Shown: positions 1-5,750, numbered from the stretch's first letter. The stretch: DNA of 6,616 nucleotides from an uncultured Leptolyngbya sp. (GCA_937899365.1 CALBPH010000030.1:1-6616), one strand, 5' to 3'. The notes: generated by a model not told the origin, from the sequence alone. Translations and numbers: made by a program.

Positions 1-198
1 CCTGGAGCTCTGTTCCAGTAAACGTCAGGCGGATAATAGTTGTTTGTACCACCAAAATAAACCCAACAGCGCGATCGATAAACCGACCCAAGTTTGGACA
101 AACGTCAGGCAGATACCAATGAATAGAACTGACAGCGACAGACGATAGTCCGGACTTAATGTTGTCGTGGCCGATGGAGCTGAAGATAACGTTGCCAT
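1..198 (-). CDS. DUF3119-like small membrane protein, 5' part only, with an apparent frameshift
   Basis: Reading leftward from ATG at 198, the frame encodes a polar N-terminus (MATLSSAPSATTTLSPDYR) and then a hydrophobic hairpin (about residues 20-49), which suggests a two-helix membrane protein. The frame stops at a TGA at 27-25 after 57 codons, ending in a non-family-like tail (FWWYKQLLSA). If one T is added to the run of four Ts near 52-55, the other frame continues open to the window edge as LVVQTTIIRLTFTGTELQ. That is the pattern I recall for the cyanobacterial family DUF3119 (hydrophobic hairpin, then QTxTIRLxFTxTxLxV). The family assignment is from memory and its function is unknown. 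The gene lies 66 bp downstream of the DUF3146 gene on the same strand, so the two may be co-transcribed. It may be a real pseudogene, a base error, or an unusual frameshift; the window cuts the gene, so I cannot tell. Confidence 0.55.
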
Positions 199-264
199 AG
201 GAAAGCTGTAGTTAGAGGCAGAGTCTGGTCGGTGCTGATCCCTGCATTGGGCTTACTATCTATC

Positions 265-528
265 CTACAGTTCGGCCCGGATCGTAAACGAATAATCCCC
301 CCCCGGTTCTAGCTGATAGTCAAACCGTTCTAGAAAACGCCCCAGGGGTTCTTGAATTAAGGCTCTTCCCAGGGACGGTTCAACCGTCAGATGACCACCC
401 CGAAACTTCCATTGAAACTGCCACTCAAATTCGTTGGCATTAACTTCGCCTTCCAGTTTGCCCTGTCTCCAGGAGTGGTAGGTAATGCGGACATGGGCTG
501 TGGTTTCGGGTAAGCGTTGAGCAGTCAC
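265..528 (-). CDS. DUF3146 family protein (cyanobacterial conserved hypothetical)
   Basis: This gene encodes a compact 87-residue soluble protein with no signal peptide or membrane helix. The start is GTG at 528, giving MTAQRLPETTAHVRI, and the stop is TAG at 265. Its features match what I recall of DUF3146, a small family found in cyanobacteria: the LPETTAHVRI start, an aromatic strand EFEWQFQW (residues 33-40), GRALIQEPLGRFLE (54-67) and a YQLEPGGDYSFTIRAEL tail (71-87). The alternating hydrophobic pattern suggests a mostly beta fold. Function is unknown. The length appears full for the family. The gene is divergent from the NAD kinase gene (163-bp gap) and upstream of the DUF3119-like gene on the same strand. 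No Shine-Dalgarno sequence is obvious before the GTG. The GGD near residues 76-78 is encoded by a run of eight Gs (C8 at 297-304 on the plus strand). Confidence 0.8.
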   Translation of the reverse strand: MTAQRLPETTAHVRITYHSWRQGKLEGEVNANEFEWQFQWKFRGGHLTVEPSLGRALIQEPLGRFLERFDYQLEPGGDYSFTIRAEL

Positions 529-545
529 AGGTCAAATAATGCAAA

Positions 546-594
546 GGGGTCTTTAGAGTTTAAGATAGCCAGCTCTTAGCCCGAGAGCTACCCC
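546..594. promoter_or_regulatory. Nested inverted repeat in the divergent DUF3146 / NAD kinase intergenic region
   Basis: An inner hairpin AGCTCTT (571-577) / GAGAGCT (583-589) has a five-base loop and six Watson-Crick pairs plus one T-G pair. It is flanked by an outer pair, GGGGT (546-550) and ACCCC (590-594). The outer right arm abuts the inner hairpin directly, while the left side carries a 20-nt bulge. Neither strand has a following T-run, so it is not an intrinsic terminator. It could be a palindromic operator shared by the divergent genes or a leader structure; no regulator can be named. The rest of the 529-691 gap shows no clear -35/-10 pair. Confidence 0.3.
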
Positions 595-691
595 AATACC
601 GTAGAAAAATTGAGGGTCCCCAGAACCAGACTGTTCAAGAAAGAGCTAAAGACGGTAGCCTAAAGGATATAGCTCAAGTCGGATACTGAAC

Positions 692-1663
692 GTGCCCTCG
701 GTTTCTAAAAACGTTCCCCCTCAACAAAGCCCTCCTGAAAAGATTGGCAAAAAGGTTGGCATCATATACAACGATGTCAAACCGGTCGCGTGTCAAGTTA
801 GTCAGGAACTCACGGTTAAGCTTGAGGCACATGGTTGTCAGGTAGAGACGGCAACGGGGTTGGGGGGGCTCCTGGGCTATGCCAATGTGGAGAAACAGAC
901 AACCCTAACGCCAATTGAGTCTTTGGTTCCGGCCGCGTTTGATGATGCCATGGATTTTGCCATCGTGCTGGGGGGGGATGGCACAGTGCTATCGGCCTTT
1001 CGGCAGGTGGCTCCGGTGGGTGTTCCCCTGTTGGCGGTCAATACAGGGCACATGGGTTTTTTGACCGAGACCTACCTCAATCAGCTGCCCCACGTGCTAG
1101 AGCAGGTATTGGTTGGTAACTATCAGATTGAAGAGCGGATTATGGTGGCGGTCCATCTAGTCCGTGATGGCAAGACCATTTGGGAGGCTCTCTGTCTGAA
1201 TGAGGTGGTGCTTAACCGTGAGCCCCTAACCAGCATGTGCCATTTTGAGGTGACGATTGGCCGTCATGCCCCTGTGGATATTGCGGCGGACGGCATTATT
1301 ATTTCCACACCGACGGGGTCTACGGCCTATTCCCTTTCGGCTGGCGGCCCAGTGATTACCCCCGGCGTATCGGTTTTACAGCTAATTCCCATTTGTCCCC
1401 ATTCGTTAGCCGCCCGGGGGTTAGTATTTCCCAGTGCTGAAATGGTCAGTGTGTCTTCAGCAAATCCAGATCCGCTGGTGATGGTGGTGGATGGCAACGC
1501 AGGCTGTTATGTTGCCCCTGGCGATCGGGTGTGTTTACAGCAAGCAAAGTTTCCGGCCAAGTTTGTTCGTCTAAAAGATCCCGAGTTTTTTAAGGTCCTG
1601 CGGGAAAAATTGGGTTGGGGGTTACCCCATATTGCTAAACCCACATCGGTGGAGCTGCCGTAA
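692..1663 (+). CDS. nadK: NAD kinase (ATP:NAD 2'-phosphotransferase)
   Basis: NAD kinase phosphorylates NAD to NADP in the cytoplasm, supplying the acceptor for photosynthetic electron transport and biosynthesis. The family signatures are all present in 323 residues: KVGIIYNDVKP (21-31), the GGDGT motif with the catalytic Asp (94-98), NTGHMGFL (117-124), the conserved NE pair (170-171), the glycine-rich DGIIISTPTGSTAYSLSAGG segment (200-219), PICPHSL (233-239) and VDG (267-269). The start is GTG at 692: a stop lies in frame at 656, and no other ATG, GTG or TTG codon precedes the conserved core. This gives a roughly 20-residue polar, proline-rich extension that many family members lack. Cyanobacteria usually carry two NAD kinase paralogues; this resembles the type with the IIYNDVKPVA core, but I cannot say which is the main form. 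No good Shine-Dalgarno is visible. A G8 run (970-977) encodes the catalytic GGD. A membrane-protein gene follows 79 bp downstream. Confidence 0.95.
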   Translation: MPSVSKNVPPQQSPPEKIGKKVGIIYNDVKPVACQVSQELTVKLEAHGCQVETATGLGGLLGYANVEKQTTLTPIESLVPAAFDDAMDFAIVLGGDGTVLSAFRQVAPVGVPLLAVNTGHMGFLTETYLNQLPHVLEQVLVGNYQIEERIMVAVHLVRDGKTIWEALCLNEVVLNREPLTSMCHFEVTIGRHAPVDIAADGIIISTPTGSTAYSLSAGGPVITPGVSVLQLIPICPHSLAARGLVFPSAEMVSVSSANPDPLVMVVDGNAGCYVAPGDRVCLQQAKFPAKFVRLKDPEFFKVLREKLGWGLPHIAKPTSVELP

Positions 1664-1682
1664 GGACGCATATCCAGGCACT

Positions 1683-1729
1683 GTTGTTAGATTAGGAACG
1701 CGATAGTTGCTTCCTGTATCCCTAACAGT
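1683..1729 (+). other. Imperfect hairpin between nadK and the membrane-protein gene
   Basis: Two nested stems can form: GTTAG (1686-1690) with CTAAC (1722-1726), extendable outward by a T-A pair and two G-T pairs, and AGGAA (1694-1698) with TTCCT (1711-1715) around a 12-nt loop. There is no T-run after it, so intrinsic termination is unlikely. It may be a processing or leader structure or chance. The in-frame TTG at 1707 would fall in the loop, which mildly favours the later ATG start for the next gene. Confidence 0.2.
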
Positions 1730-1742
1730 TCTCTTAGCTGTG

Positions 1743-2450
1743 ATGTGTATGTCGCCTGAAAACGTTAATTCAGACAATAGTCGTGAGGCGGGTGGCGTTG
1801 GTCCTGGTTTGCGGCGGCACTCGTCGTCTAAGGAACTTCTCGGGCTGTGGTTTGGGGCCAACGTTTTGGGCTTTGCGATCGCAACCCCCCTGAGCTTTTT
1901 AACGACCCTGTCATATCAATATTTTGAGGCTCTGTACATTGCTGGACTGATCATTGGTGCTGTCGTGGGTCCATTACAGGCATGGGTCATCCAACGTCAG
2001 CTGCCCCGACTCAGACTCTGGCAGTGGACTCTCGCCAATATTGTGGGTAGCTACATTGGCTCATGGGTTGGATTGTTTGCCGTTGGGCTACTGACGTTTA
2101 TGGCTTACTCGATTAGCAACGCGGTTCAGCCCGATGGCATGGTGGGGGTCGTGCTCGGTATTAGCAGCTATGGGTTGGTGATCGGCATGGTGCTGGGGGT
2201 GGCCCAGATCTTCAGCCTGCCCAGTCAGGCTCAAAATGTACGTTACTGGTGGACGGCTAATGCTGTAGGCCGGTCTTTAGGCTGGCTCAGCGCTGCTTTA
2301 CTGACGTGGATTCTGTCCAACGCCATGGATAATTTTCTAGATGCCCATATCAGCTGGTACATCCTGTTAGGAGCTGTGGGCGGTGCGGTCTATGCAGGGA
2401 TGACGGTCAAAGCGTTATTTAATCTCAACCCCAACCAGCTGGCACCCTAA
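1743..2450 (+). CDS. Six-helix integral membrane protein built of three two-helix repeats, function unknown
   Basis: I recognise no named family with certainty; similar W/AN/G-rich membrane hypotheticals occur in cyanobacteria. The 235-residue product begins with about 30 polar, probably cytoplasmic residues. Six likely membrane helices follow, at about 35-56, 65-83, 95-120, 133-157, 168-191 and 203-223. Three repeats are visible. Each opens with W-x-x-A-N-x-x-G (W36-G43, W95-G102, W169-G176), followed by a second helix with G-x3-G (G72-G76, G148-G152, G210-G214); in the first two units this is G-x3-G-x2-Q. No catalytic residues or transporter signature are apparent. ATG codons at 1743 and 1749 are both plausible starts. 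An upstream in-frame TTG at 1707 would add 12 mostly hydrophobic residues and is less likely. No Shine-Dalgarno helps to decide. The gene follows nadK by 79 bp on the same strand and may be co-transcribed with it. Confidence 0.75.
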   Translation: MCMSPENVNSDNSREAGGVGPGLRRHSSSKELLGLWFGANVLGFAIATPLSFLTTLSYQYFEALYIAGLIIGAVVGPLQAWVIQRQLPRLRLWQWTLANIVGSYIGSWVGLFAVGLLTFMAYSISNAVQPDGMVGVVLGISSYGLVIGMVLGVAQIFSLPSQAQNVRYWWTANAVGRSLGWLSAALLTWILSNAMDNFLDAHISWYILLGAVGGAVYAGMTVKALFNLNPNQLAP

Positions 2451-2451
2451 A

Positions 2452-2473
2452 AGCCGCTTCTGCACAAGGGGCT
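2452..2473 (+). terminator. Weak hairpin just after the membrane-protein stop codon
   Basis: AGCC (2452-2455) pairs with GGCT (2470-2473) and CTT (2457-2459) with AAG (2466-2468), with one G-G mismatch between them and a six-base loop. It starts two bases after the TAA. No T-run follows, so any termination or 3'-end stabilising role is uncertain. Confidence 0.2.
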
Positions 2474-2510
2474 AACACCATATACTCGGACTTAGATAGC
2501 CGTAGGGACA

Positions 2511-3317
2511 ATGACAAAATCCTTGGTGGACTGTATTGGCCAGACATTTATCCTTGCTTACCAAGAGAAAACGGAGCAGCTTGCCTCTTTTTTAAGGGCC
2601 GCTGGCTGCCATGTCGAGGTCCTACGGCAGGTCCATCGCTCAGAGTATAAACACTATTCCCGGAGCTATCTGTGTTTGCTCAATCACCGCAAAGCTTGGG
2701 AGCGGGCGCTGTTATCGGAGCGACCTACGCTGATTGTAGAAGCGGACTTTGTGCCGGTGGCCAACTTTGCCCAGCTGCCATCCCCCTATGATCCAACGGA
2801 CGACCAGTTGGGAATCGCCTGGCTCTATACCTGTGCGGCGCAAATTTATAACATTACAGACCAGGGCCACGCCCAGGGCTACTCAACATCTATGGTGGCC
2901 TATGTGGTCACCCAACAGAGTGCCTGGCGACTGATTGAGCTAGCTGAGCGGGTGCAGGCTGACCCCGGTCCAGAAACCTATACCCCCTGGGATTCGGGCA
3001 TTGACTATTATTTACGCGATCGCAACTTTCACAACTATGTCCCCTGGCGCAATTATGGCGAACACGGGGGCATTCCCAACCCGGAACATCGACAAAACCA
3101 TCTCAGCACTACCCATCGGGCCGATGTGCTCTATGGTCCTCTAGCCTTTGCCCCACCCTACGGTGACGTGTTCAAAGAACGTGCCTACGGTCGCGTCAAA
3201 GGGTTAGGGCGTTTGTTGCTTAACAAATATTTGCGGGGTCCGGTCCTACGTGGGTCCCATCAGCCGATGAAGCTGCTCACGTTTGCCATTGGTCGGCAGC
3301 TCACCCACCGGCTTTGA
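2511..3317 (+). CDS. GT25-like (LPS-type) glycosyltransferase
   Basis: This 268-residue soluble protein resembles bacterial glycosyltransferase family 25 proteins, which add sugars to lipopolysaccharide or other cell-surface glycans. The evidence is the order of motifs. CLLNHRKAWERAL (55-67) fits the family's SHxxAW helix. LIVEADFVPV (74-83) follows, where family members usually have an E-D-D metal/nucleotide-sugar site. STSMVAYVVTQQSAWRLIE (125-143) fits the 'aYlis..gA..l' strand-helix, WDSGIDYYL (160-168) the later acidic region, and YGEHGGIPNPEH (182-193) a segment I recall from cyanobacterial members. There is no signal peptide or membrane helix; the C-terminus is basic and could contact the membrane. 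The start is ATG at 2511, with AGGG seven bases upstream as a partial Shine-Dalgarno. The EAD in place of EDD could mean altered metal use or a divergent subfamily. Donor and acceptor cannot be predicted. It meets the DUF3082 gene tail to tail with an 11-bp gap. Confidence 0.6.
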   Translation: MTKSLVDCIGQTFILAYQEKTEQLASFLRAAGCHVEVLRQVHRSEYKHYSRSYLCLLNHRKAWERALLSERPTLIVEADFVPVANFAQLPSPYDPTDDQLGIAWLYTCAAQIYNITDQGHAQGYSTSMVAYVVTQQSAWRLIELAERVQADPGPETYTPWDSGIDYYLRDRNFHNYVPWRNYGEHGGIPNPEHRQNHLSTTHRADVLYGPLAFAPPYGDVFKERAYGRVKGLGRLLLNKYLRGPVLRGSHQPMKLLTFAIGRQLTHRL

Positions 3318-3323
3318 CTCAAC

Positions 3324-3361
3324 TCTGGCTAAACCGTCGCATCTTGGCCAGATATTTTTTT
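3324..3361 (+). terminator. Probable intrinsic terminator for the glycosyltransferase gene
   Basis: TCTGGCTAA (3324-3332) pairs with TTGGCCAGA (3344-3352): nine pairs including one T-G, with an 11-nt loop, followed at once by TATTTTTTT (3353-3361). It starts seven bases after the TGA of the rightward gene. Most of it lies inside the last codons of the leftward DUF3082 gene, whose Lys-Lys codons supply the T-run on this strand, so part of the pattern could be coding coincidence. Confidence 0.45.
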
Positions 3362-3652
3362 GATGATGAGTTGCACCCCAAGTAAAAACAGACCCAGGGC
3401 GGCAATCCCAAACACCCCCGCACCCAGGGCAACCATGCCTACCACTAGGGTGCGAACAGCGGCGGAGAGGTTGATCACGGTCGGATTATCAGAGGTGACT
3501 GGTTTGTTGGCAAAGGTGGTTGCGATCGCAATCATCATGCGATACACCAAAATCGATAGCGTTCCTGCCATAAAGGCCCCGCTAAAGCAGCGTAGGGGCG
3601 ACACTTTTTTTTCAGTTGCCTGCTGAGCAGATGTCTTGAGTGGGTCAGCCAT
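3329..3652 (-). CDS. DUF3082 domain membrane protein (cyanobacterial conserved hypothetical)
   Basis: This 107-residue protein has a short polar N-terminus and two likely membrane segments, about residues 22-47 and 65-97. Between and into the second helix lies the block I associate with DUF3082: FANKPVTSDNPTVINLSAAV (residues 47-66) followed by RTLVVGM. PLRCFSGAFMAG (19-30) near the N-terminus is also typical. The family is of unknown function and found in cyanobacteria. The start is placed at ATG 3652 (MADPLKT) rather than the in-frame TTG at 3658, because ATG is the stronger start and only two residues differ. From memory, DUF3082 genes often lie next to ispE on the same strand; here the gene is inverted and separated from ispE by rsmA. 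It is divergent from rsmA (149-bp gap) and converges with the glycosyltransferase gene. A perfect HIP1 octamer lies inside it. Confidence 0.85.
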   Translation of the reverse strand: MADPLKTSAQQATEKKVSPLRCFSGAFMAGTLSILVYRMMIAIATTFANKPVTSDNPTVINLSAAVRTLVVGMVALGAGVFGIAALGLFLLGVQLIIKKISGQDATV

Positions 3653-3768
3653 AACCAAGATCCAAACCGGTGCCTTTAGTTTACTAGGACACCGCCAAGC
3701 TAGGATTGCCAGACGTCCATCGTTCGCCCATCGTTTATGTCCCCTGTGATCGCCGGACCCCCAAACGG

Positions 3769-3774
3769 TAAAAT
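3769..3774 (+). promoter_or_regulatory. Candidate -10 box for rsmA
   Basis: TAAAAT matches the TATAAT consensus at five of six positions and lies 27 bases before the rsmA ATG. Initiation at the purines near 3778-3779 would leave a leader of about 23 nt. No good -35 hexamer is found at the right distance (TGTGAT at 3745-3750 is a poor match), which is common for cyanobacterial promoters. The leader is pyrimidine-rich and has no Shine-Dalgarno. Confidence 0.4.
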
Positions 3775-3801
3775 ACGAGTCCCTTTCCCCTAACCTCTCC
3801 T

Positions 3802-4644
3802 ATGCCCCGTCCCCGTAAACGGTTTGGCCAGCATTGGCTGCGCGACCCCCAGATTTTAAATCAGATTCTGGCGGCGGCGGAGCTGTCAATGGGCGATCGA
3901 GTGTTAGAGATTGGCCCAGGGCAAGGGGTGCTTACAAAAGGTATCGTGCCCTTTACCCAGGCCGTTGTCGCGGTGGAAGTAGATCGGGATCTTGTCCAGA
4001 AGCTGCGTCAACAGTTCCAGGCATCGGAACGATTACATTTAATAGAAGGGGATTTTTTAGATGTGGATTTGACGGCGGCCTTAGCGGACTATCCCAATTT
4101 TCAGTCTCTGAATAAGGTGGTCGCCAACATTCCTTACTACATCACAGGCCCGATTCTAGAAAAGCTGCTGGGGCGGATTCGTCAGCCTAATCCCCAACCC
4201 TATGAGTCAATTGTGCTGATGGTGCAAAAAGAAATAGCGGAGCGGCTCTATGCCCAACCCGGCACCAAAGCCTTTAACGGGTTGTCCGTGCGAGTACAAT
4301 ATTTGGCTGACTGCCAGCTGATCTGTCCCGTTCCGTCCTCGGCCTTTAAGCCTGCCCCCAAGGTCGAGTCGGCAGTCGTGCGCCTACGGCCTCGCCCTTT
4401 CCCCCAACAGACCACCAACCCTAAATTGTTAGAAACCCTGGTCAAACAGGGGTTTTCTCAAAAGAGAAAGATGCTGCGCAACAACCTAAAAAGCCTGGTG
4501 GAGCGAGATCAGGTGACAGCTGTGCTAGAGTCCATGGCCATTAACCCCCAGGTGCGCCCAGAGCAGCTCAGTGTAGAAAACTGGATTGCCCTCAGCAATC
4601 GGGTGGCTGAGCACATGCCACCTGCCCCCCCAGTCAGTGAGTAA
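3802..4644 (+). CDS. rsmA: 16S rRNA (adenine(1518)-N6/adenine(1519)-N6)-dimethyltransferase RsmA (KsgA)
   Basis: RsmA uses S-adenosylmethionine to dimethylate the two adjacent adenines in the 3'-terminal hairpin of 16S rRNA, a late step and checkpoint in 30S subunit assembly. The 280 residues match the usual length. The family landmarks occur in order: RKRFGQHWL (5-13), the SAM-binding motif VLEIGPGQGVLT (34-45), the acidic ribose-binding strand EVDRDL (59-64), EGDFLDVD (82-89), the catalytic motif NIPYYIT (109-115), FKPAPKVESAVV (182-193) and the C-terminal RNA-binding FSQKRKMLRNNL (218-229). The start is ATG at 3802, directly before the conserved PRPRKRFGQ. A likely -10 box lies just upstream. 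The last residues (MPPAPPVSE) form a proline-rich tail of no clear role. ispE follows on the same strand after 161 bp, a neighbourhood I recall as common in cyanobacteria. Confidence 0.96.
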   Translation: MPRPRKRFGQHWLRDPQILNQILAAAELSMGDRVLEIGPGQGVLTKGIVPFTQAVVAVEVDRDLVQKLRQQFQASERLHLIEGDFLDVDLTAALADYPNFQSLNKVVANIPYYITGPILEKLLGRIRQPNPQPYESIVLMVQKEIAERLYAQPGTKAFNGLSVRVQYLADCQLICPVPSSAFKPAPKVESAVVRLRPRPFPQQTTNPKLLETLVKQGFSQKRKMLRNNLKSLVERDQVTAVLESMAINPQVRPEQLSVENWIALSNRVAEHMPPAPPVSE

Positions 4645-4682
4645 TGGGGCTTATTTTTCACGGCGTCTTTAGCCGCCTGTGT

Positions 4683-4709
4683 CGTTGATATTGATGCCGT
4701 TGATATTGA
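4683..4709. repeat. Two 12-bp direct repeats (CGTTGATATTGA) upstream of ispE
   Basis: CGTTGATATTGA occurs at 4683-4694 and again, identically, at 4698-4709, with a 15-bp period. It lies in the 161-bp gap between rsmA and ispE, about 100 bp before the ispE start. It could be a pair of binding sites for a regulator or a small tandem duplication; the spacing of about one and a half helical turns does not decide. No strong promoter is apparent beside it; TTGCAC (4717) and GATAGT (4739) form only a weak pair. Confidence 0.5.
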
Positions 4710-4805
4710 ATATGTGTTGCACGGGTGACAGGTAATGGGATAGTGAATAGCGCTGGGATGAATCATCTCCCTGGCAAATGTTGGACTTGAGTGTGCCGGG
4801 ATCAT

Positions 4806-5750
4806 ATGACGAGTTACACGCTGCTGTCGGCAGCAAAAATTAACCTGTATCTAGAAATCATTGGCCATCGGTCCGATGGATTTCATGAAATGGCGATGGT
4901 GATGCAGAGTATCGATTTGTGCGATCGCATCACCCTGACCAAAACATCCATGCCGGTACGTCGGCTGCAGTGTAATCATCCCCAGGTGCCCACCGACAGC
5001 TCGAACCTCGCCCTCAAAGCCGTTGACCTACTCACCGACAAGTTTCCAGAACTAGCCAATCGCGGTGTTGAAATCACCATCGAAAAAAATATTCCAGTGG
5101 GGGCGGGGTTGGCTGGAGGGTCTGGCAATGCCGCCGCCACGCTTGTCGGTCTCAATTTGCTGTGGCAGCTTGGGTTAACCCAAATTGAGCTAGAAGAACT
5201 CTCGGCCCAGCTGGGATCAGATATCCCGTTTTGCATTCGCGGCGGCACCGCCATTGCCACTGGTCGGGGCGAAGTCTTAGATCCAATTCCTAGCTTGACG
5301 GATTTATATGTTGTTCTGGCTAAATACGAAAGTATTTCCGTCTCTACTCCCTGGGCTTACAAAGCCTATCGGGCTGACTTTAGCGATCGCTATACCGATA
5401 TTTCTAATACCGCCACCTTGCAAGAACGACAAAAGCGCGTCCATGCTGGCCCCATGGTGACGGCCATTAACCACAAGGATAGTGCTGCTATCGGCTCCCA
5501 TCTCTACAATGACCTAGAGCGGGTGGTGCTGCCTGCCCACGAAAAAGTGATGCAGCTGCGCAACAGCATGGCCAGCCATGGTGGACTCGGTACTATGATG
5601 TCTGGCTCGGGGCCCACTGTCTTTACCTTGGCCGCAACCCAACAAGCGGCCGATGATATTATGACCAAAGTGCGGACAGACCTACCTGCCTCAGATTTAA
5701 AGCTATGGTCGGCCTGCTGTACAGCCACAGGAATTCGTTTAGAGTCTTAG
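4806..5750 (+). CDS. ispE: 4-diphosphocytidyl-2-C-methyl-D-erythritol kinase (IspE)
   Basis: IspE phosphorylates the 2-hydroxyl of CDP-methylerythritol with ATP, the fourth step of the MEP pathway that makes isoprenoid precursors for carotenoids, phytol chains and quinones. The 314-residue protein is a GHMP kinase of normal length. It has AAKINLYLEIIGHRSDGFHE (9-28) with the active-site Lys11, the glycine-rich ATP loop PVGAGLAGGSGNAAA (97-111), LGSDIPF (136-142) with the catalytic Asp139, and the C-terminal GHMP motif MSGSGPTVF (265-273). The start is ATG at 4806 (MTSYTLLSAAKINL), which fits the family. The in-frame GTG at 4791 would add five residues (MCRDH) that I judge unlikely. CGGGA upstream is a weak ribosome binding site. 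The two-copy GTTGATATTGA-type repeat lies in its upstream region. The 3' end overlaps a possible small minus-strand reading frame by 12 bases. Confidence 0.96.
   Translation: MTSYTLLSAAKINLYLEIIGHRSDGFHEMAMVMQSIDLCDRITLTKTSMPVRRLQCNHPQVPTDSSNLALKAVDLLTDKFPELANRGVEITIEKNIPVGAGLAGGSGNAAATLVGLNLLWQLGLTQIELEELSAQLGSDIPFCIRGGTAIATGRGEVLDPIPSLTDLYVVLAKYESISVSTPWAYKAYRADFSDRYTDISNTATLQERQKRVHAGPMVTAINHKDSAAIGSHLYNDLERVVLPAHEKVMQLRNSMASHGGLGTMMSGSGPTVFTLAATQQAADDIMTKVRTDLPASDLKLWSACCTATGIRLES

Larger units (their letters stand above)
1875..5390. repeat. Five dispersed HIP1 octamers (GCGATCGC)
   Basis: Perfect HIP1 palindromes lie at 1875-1882, 3016-3023, 3522-3529, 4921-4928 and 5383-5390, all inside genes. 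Near matches occur elsewhere (for example GCGATCGA at 71-78). Random sequence of this length would hold about 0.1 copies. Such over-representation is a known mark of many cyanobacterial genomes and supports the taxonomic call. Confidence 0.85.

Noticed and set aside
1622..1861. Minus-strand 79-codon reading frame across the nadK 3' end and the membrane-protein start
   Set aside because: It overlaps two well-supported plus-strand genes and its product has no domain-like or membrane pattern; it is most likely an antisense shadow.
3360..3626. Plus-strand 88-codon frame opposite the DUF3082 gene
   Set aside because: It is the reverse complement of a recognised DUF3082 gene and has no features of its own.
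3745..3774. A full -35/-10 or CRP-like site before rsmA (TGTGA at 3745)
   Set aside because: The -35 match is poor and there is no TCACA partner half-site; only the -10 box is retained.
4757..4767. Palindrome GATGA-A-TCATC upstream of ispE
   Set aside because: The arms are only five bases with a one-base centre, too short to support an operator without conservation data.
4509..4805. Minus-strand 98-codon reading frame spanning the rsmA end and the rsmA-ispE gap
   Set aside because: About half lies antisense to rsmA. The product is a low-quality Ser/Thr/His/Pro-rich sequence without secondary-structure pattern, so I treat the gap as noncoding.
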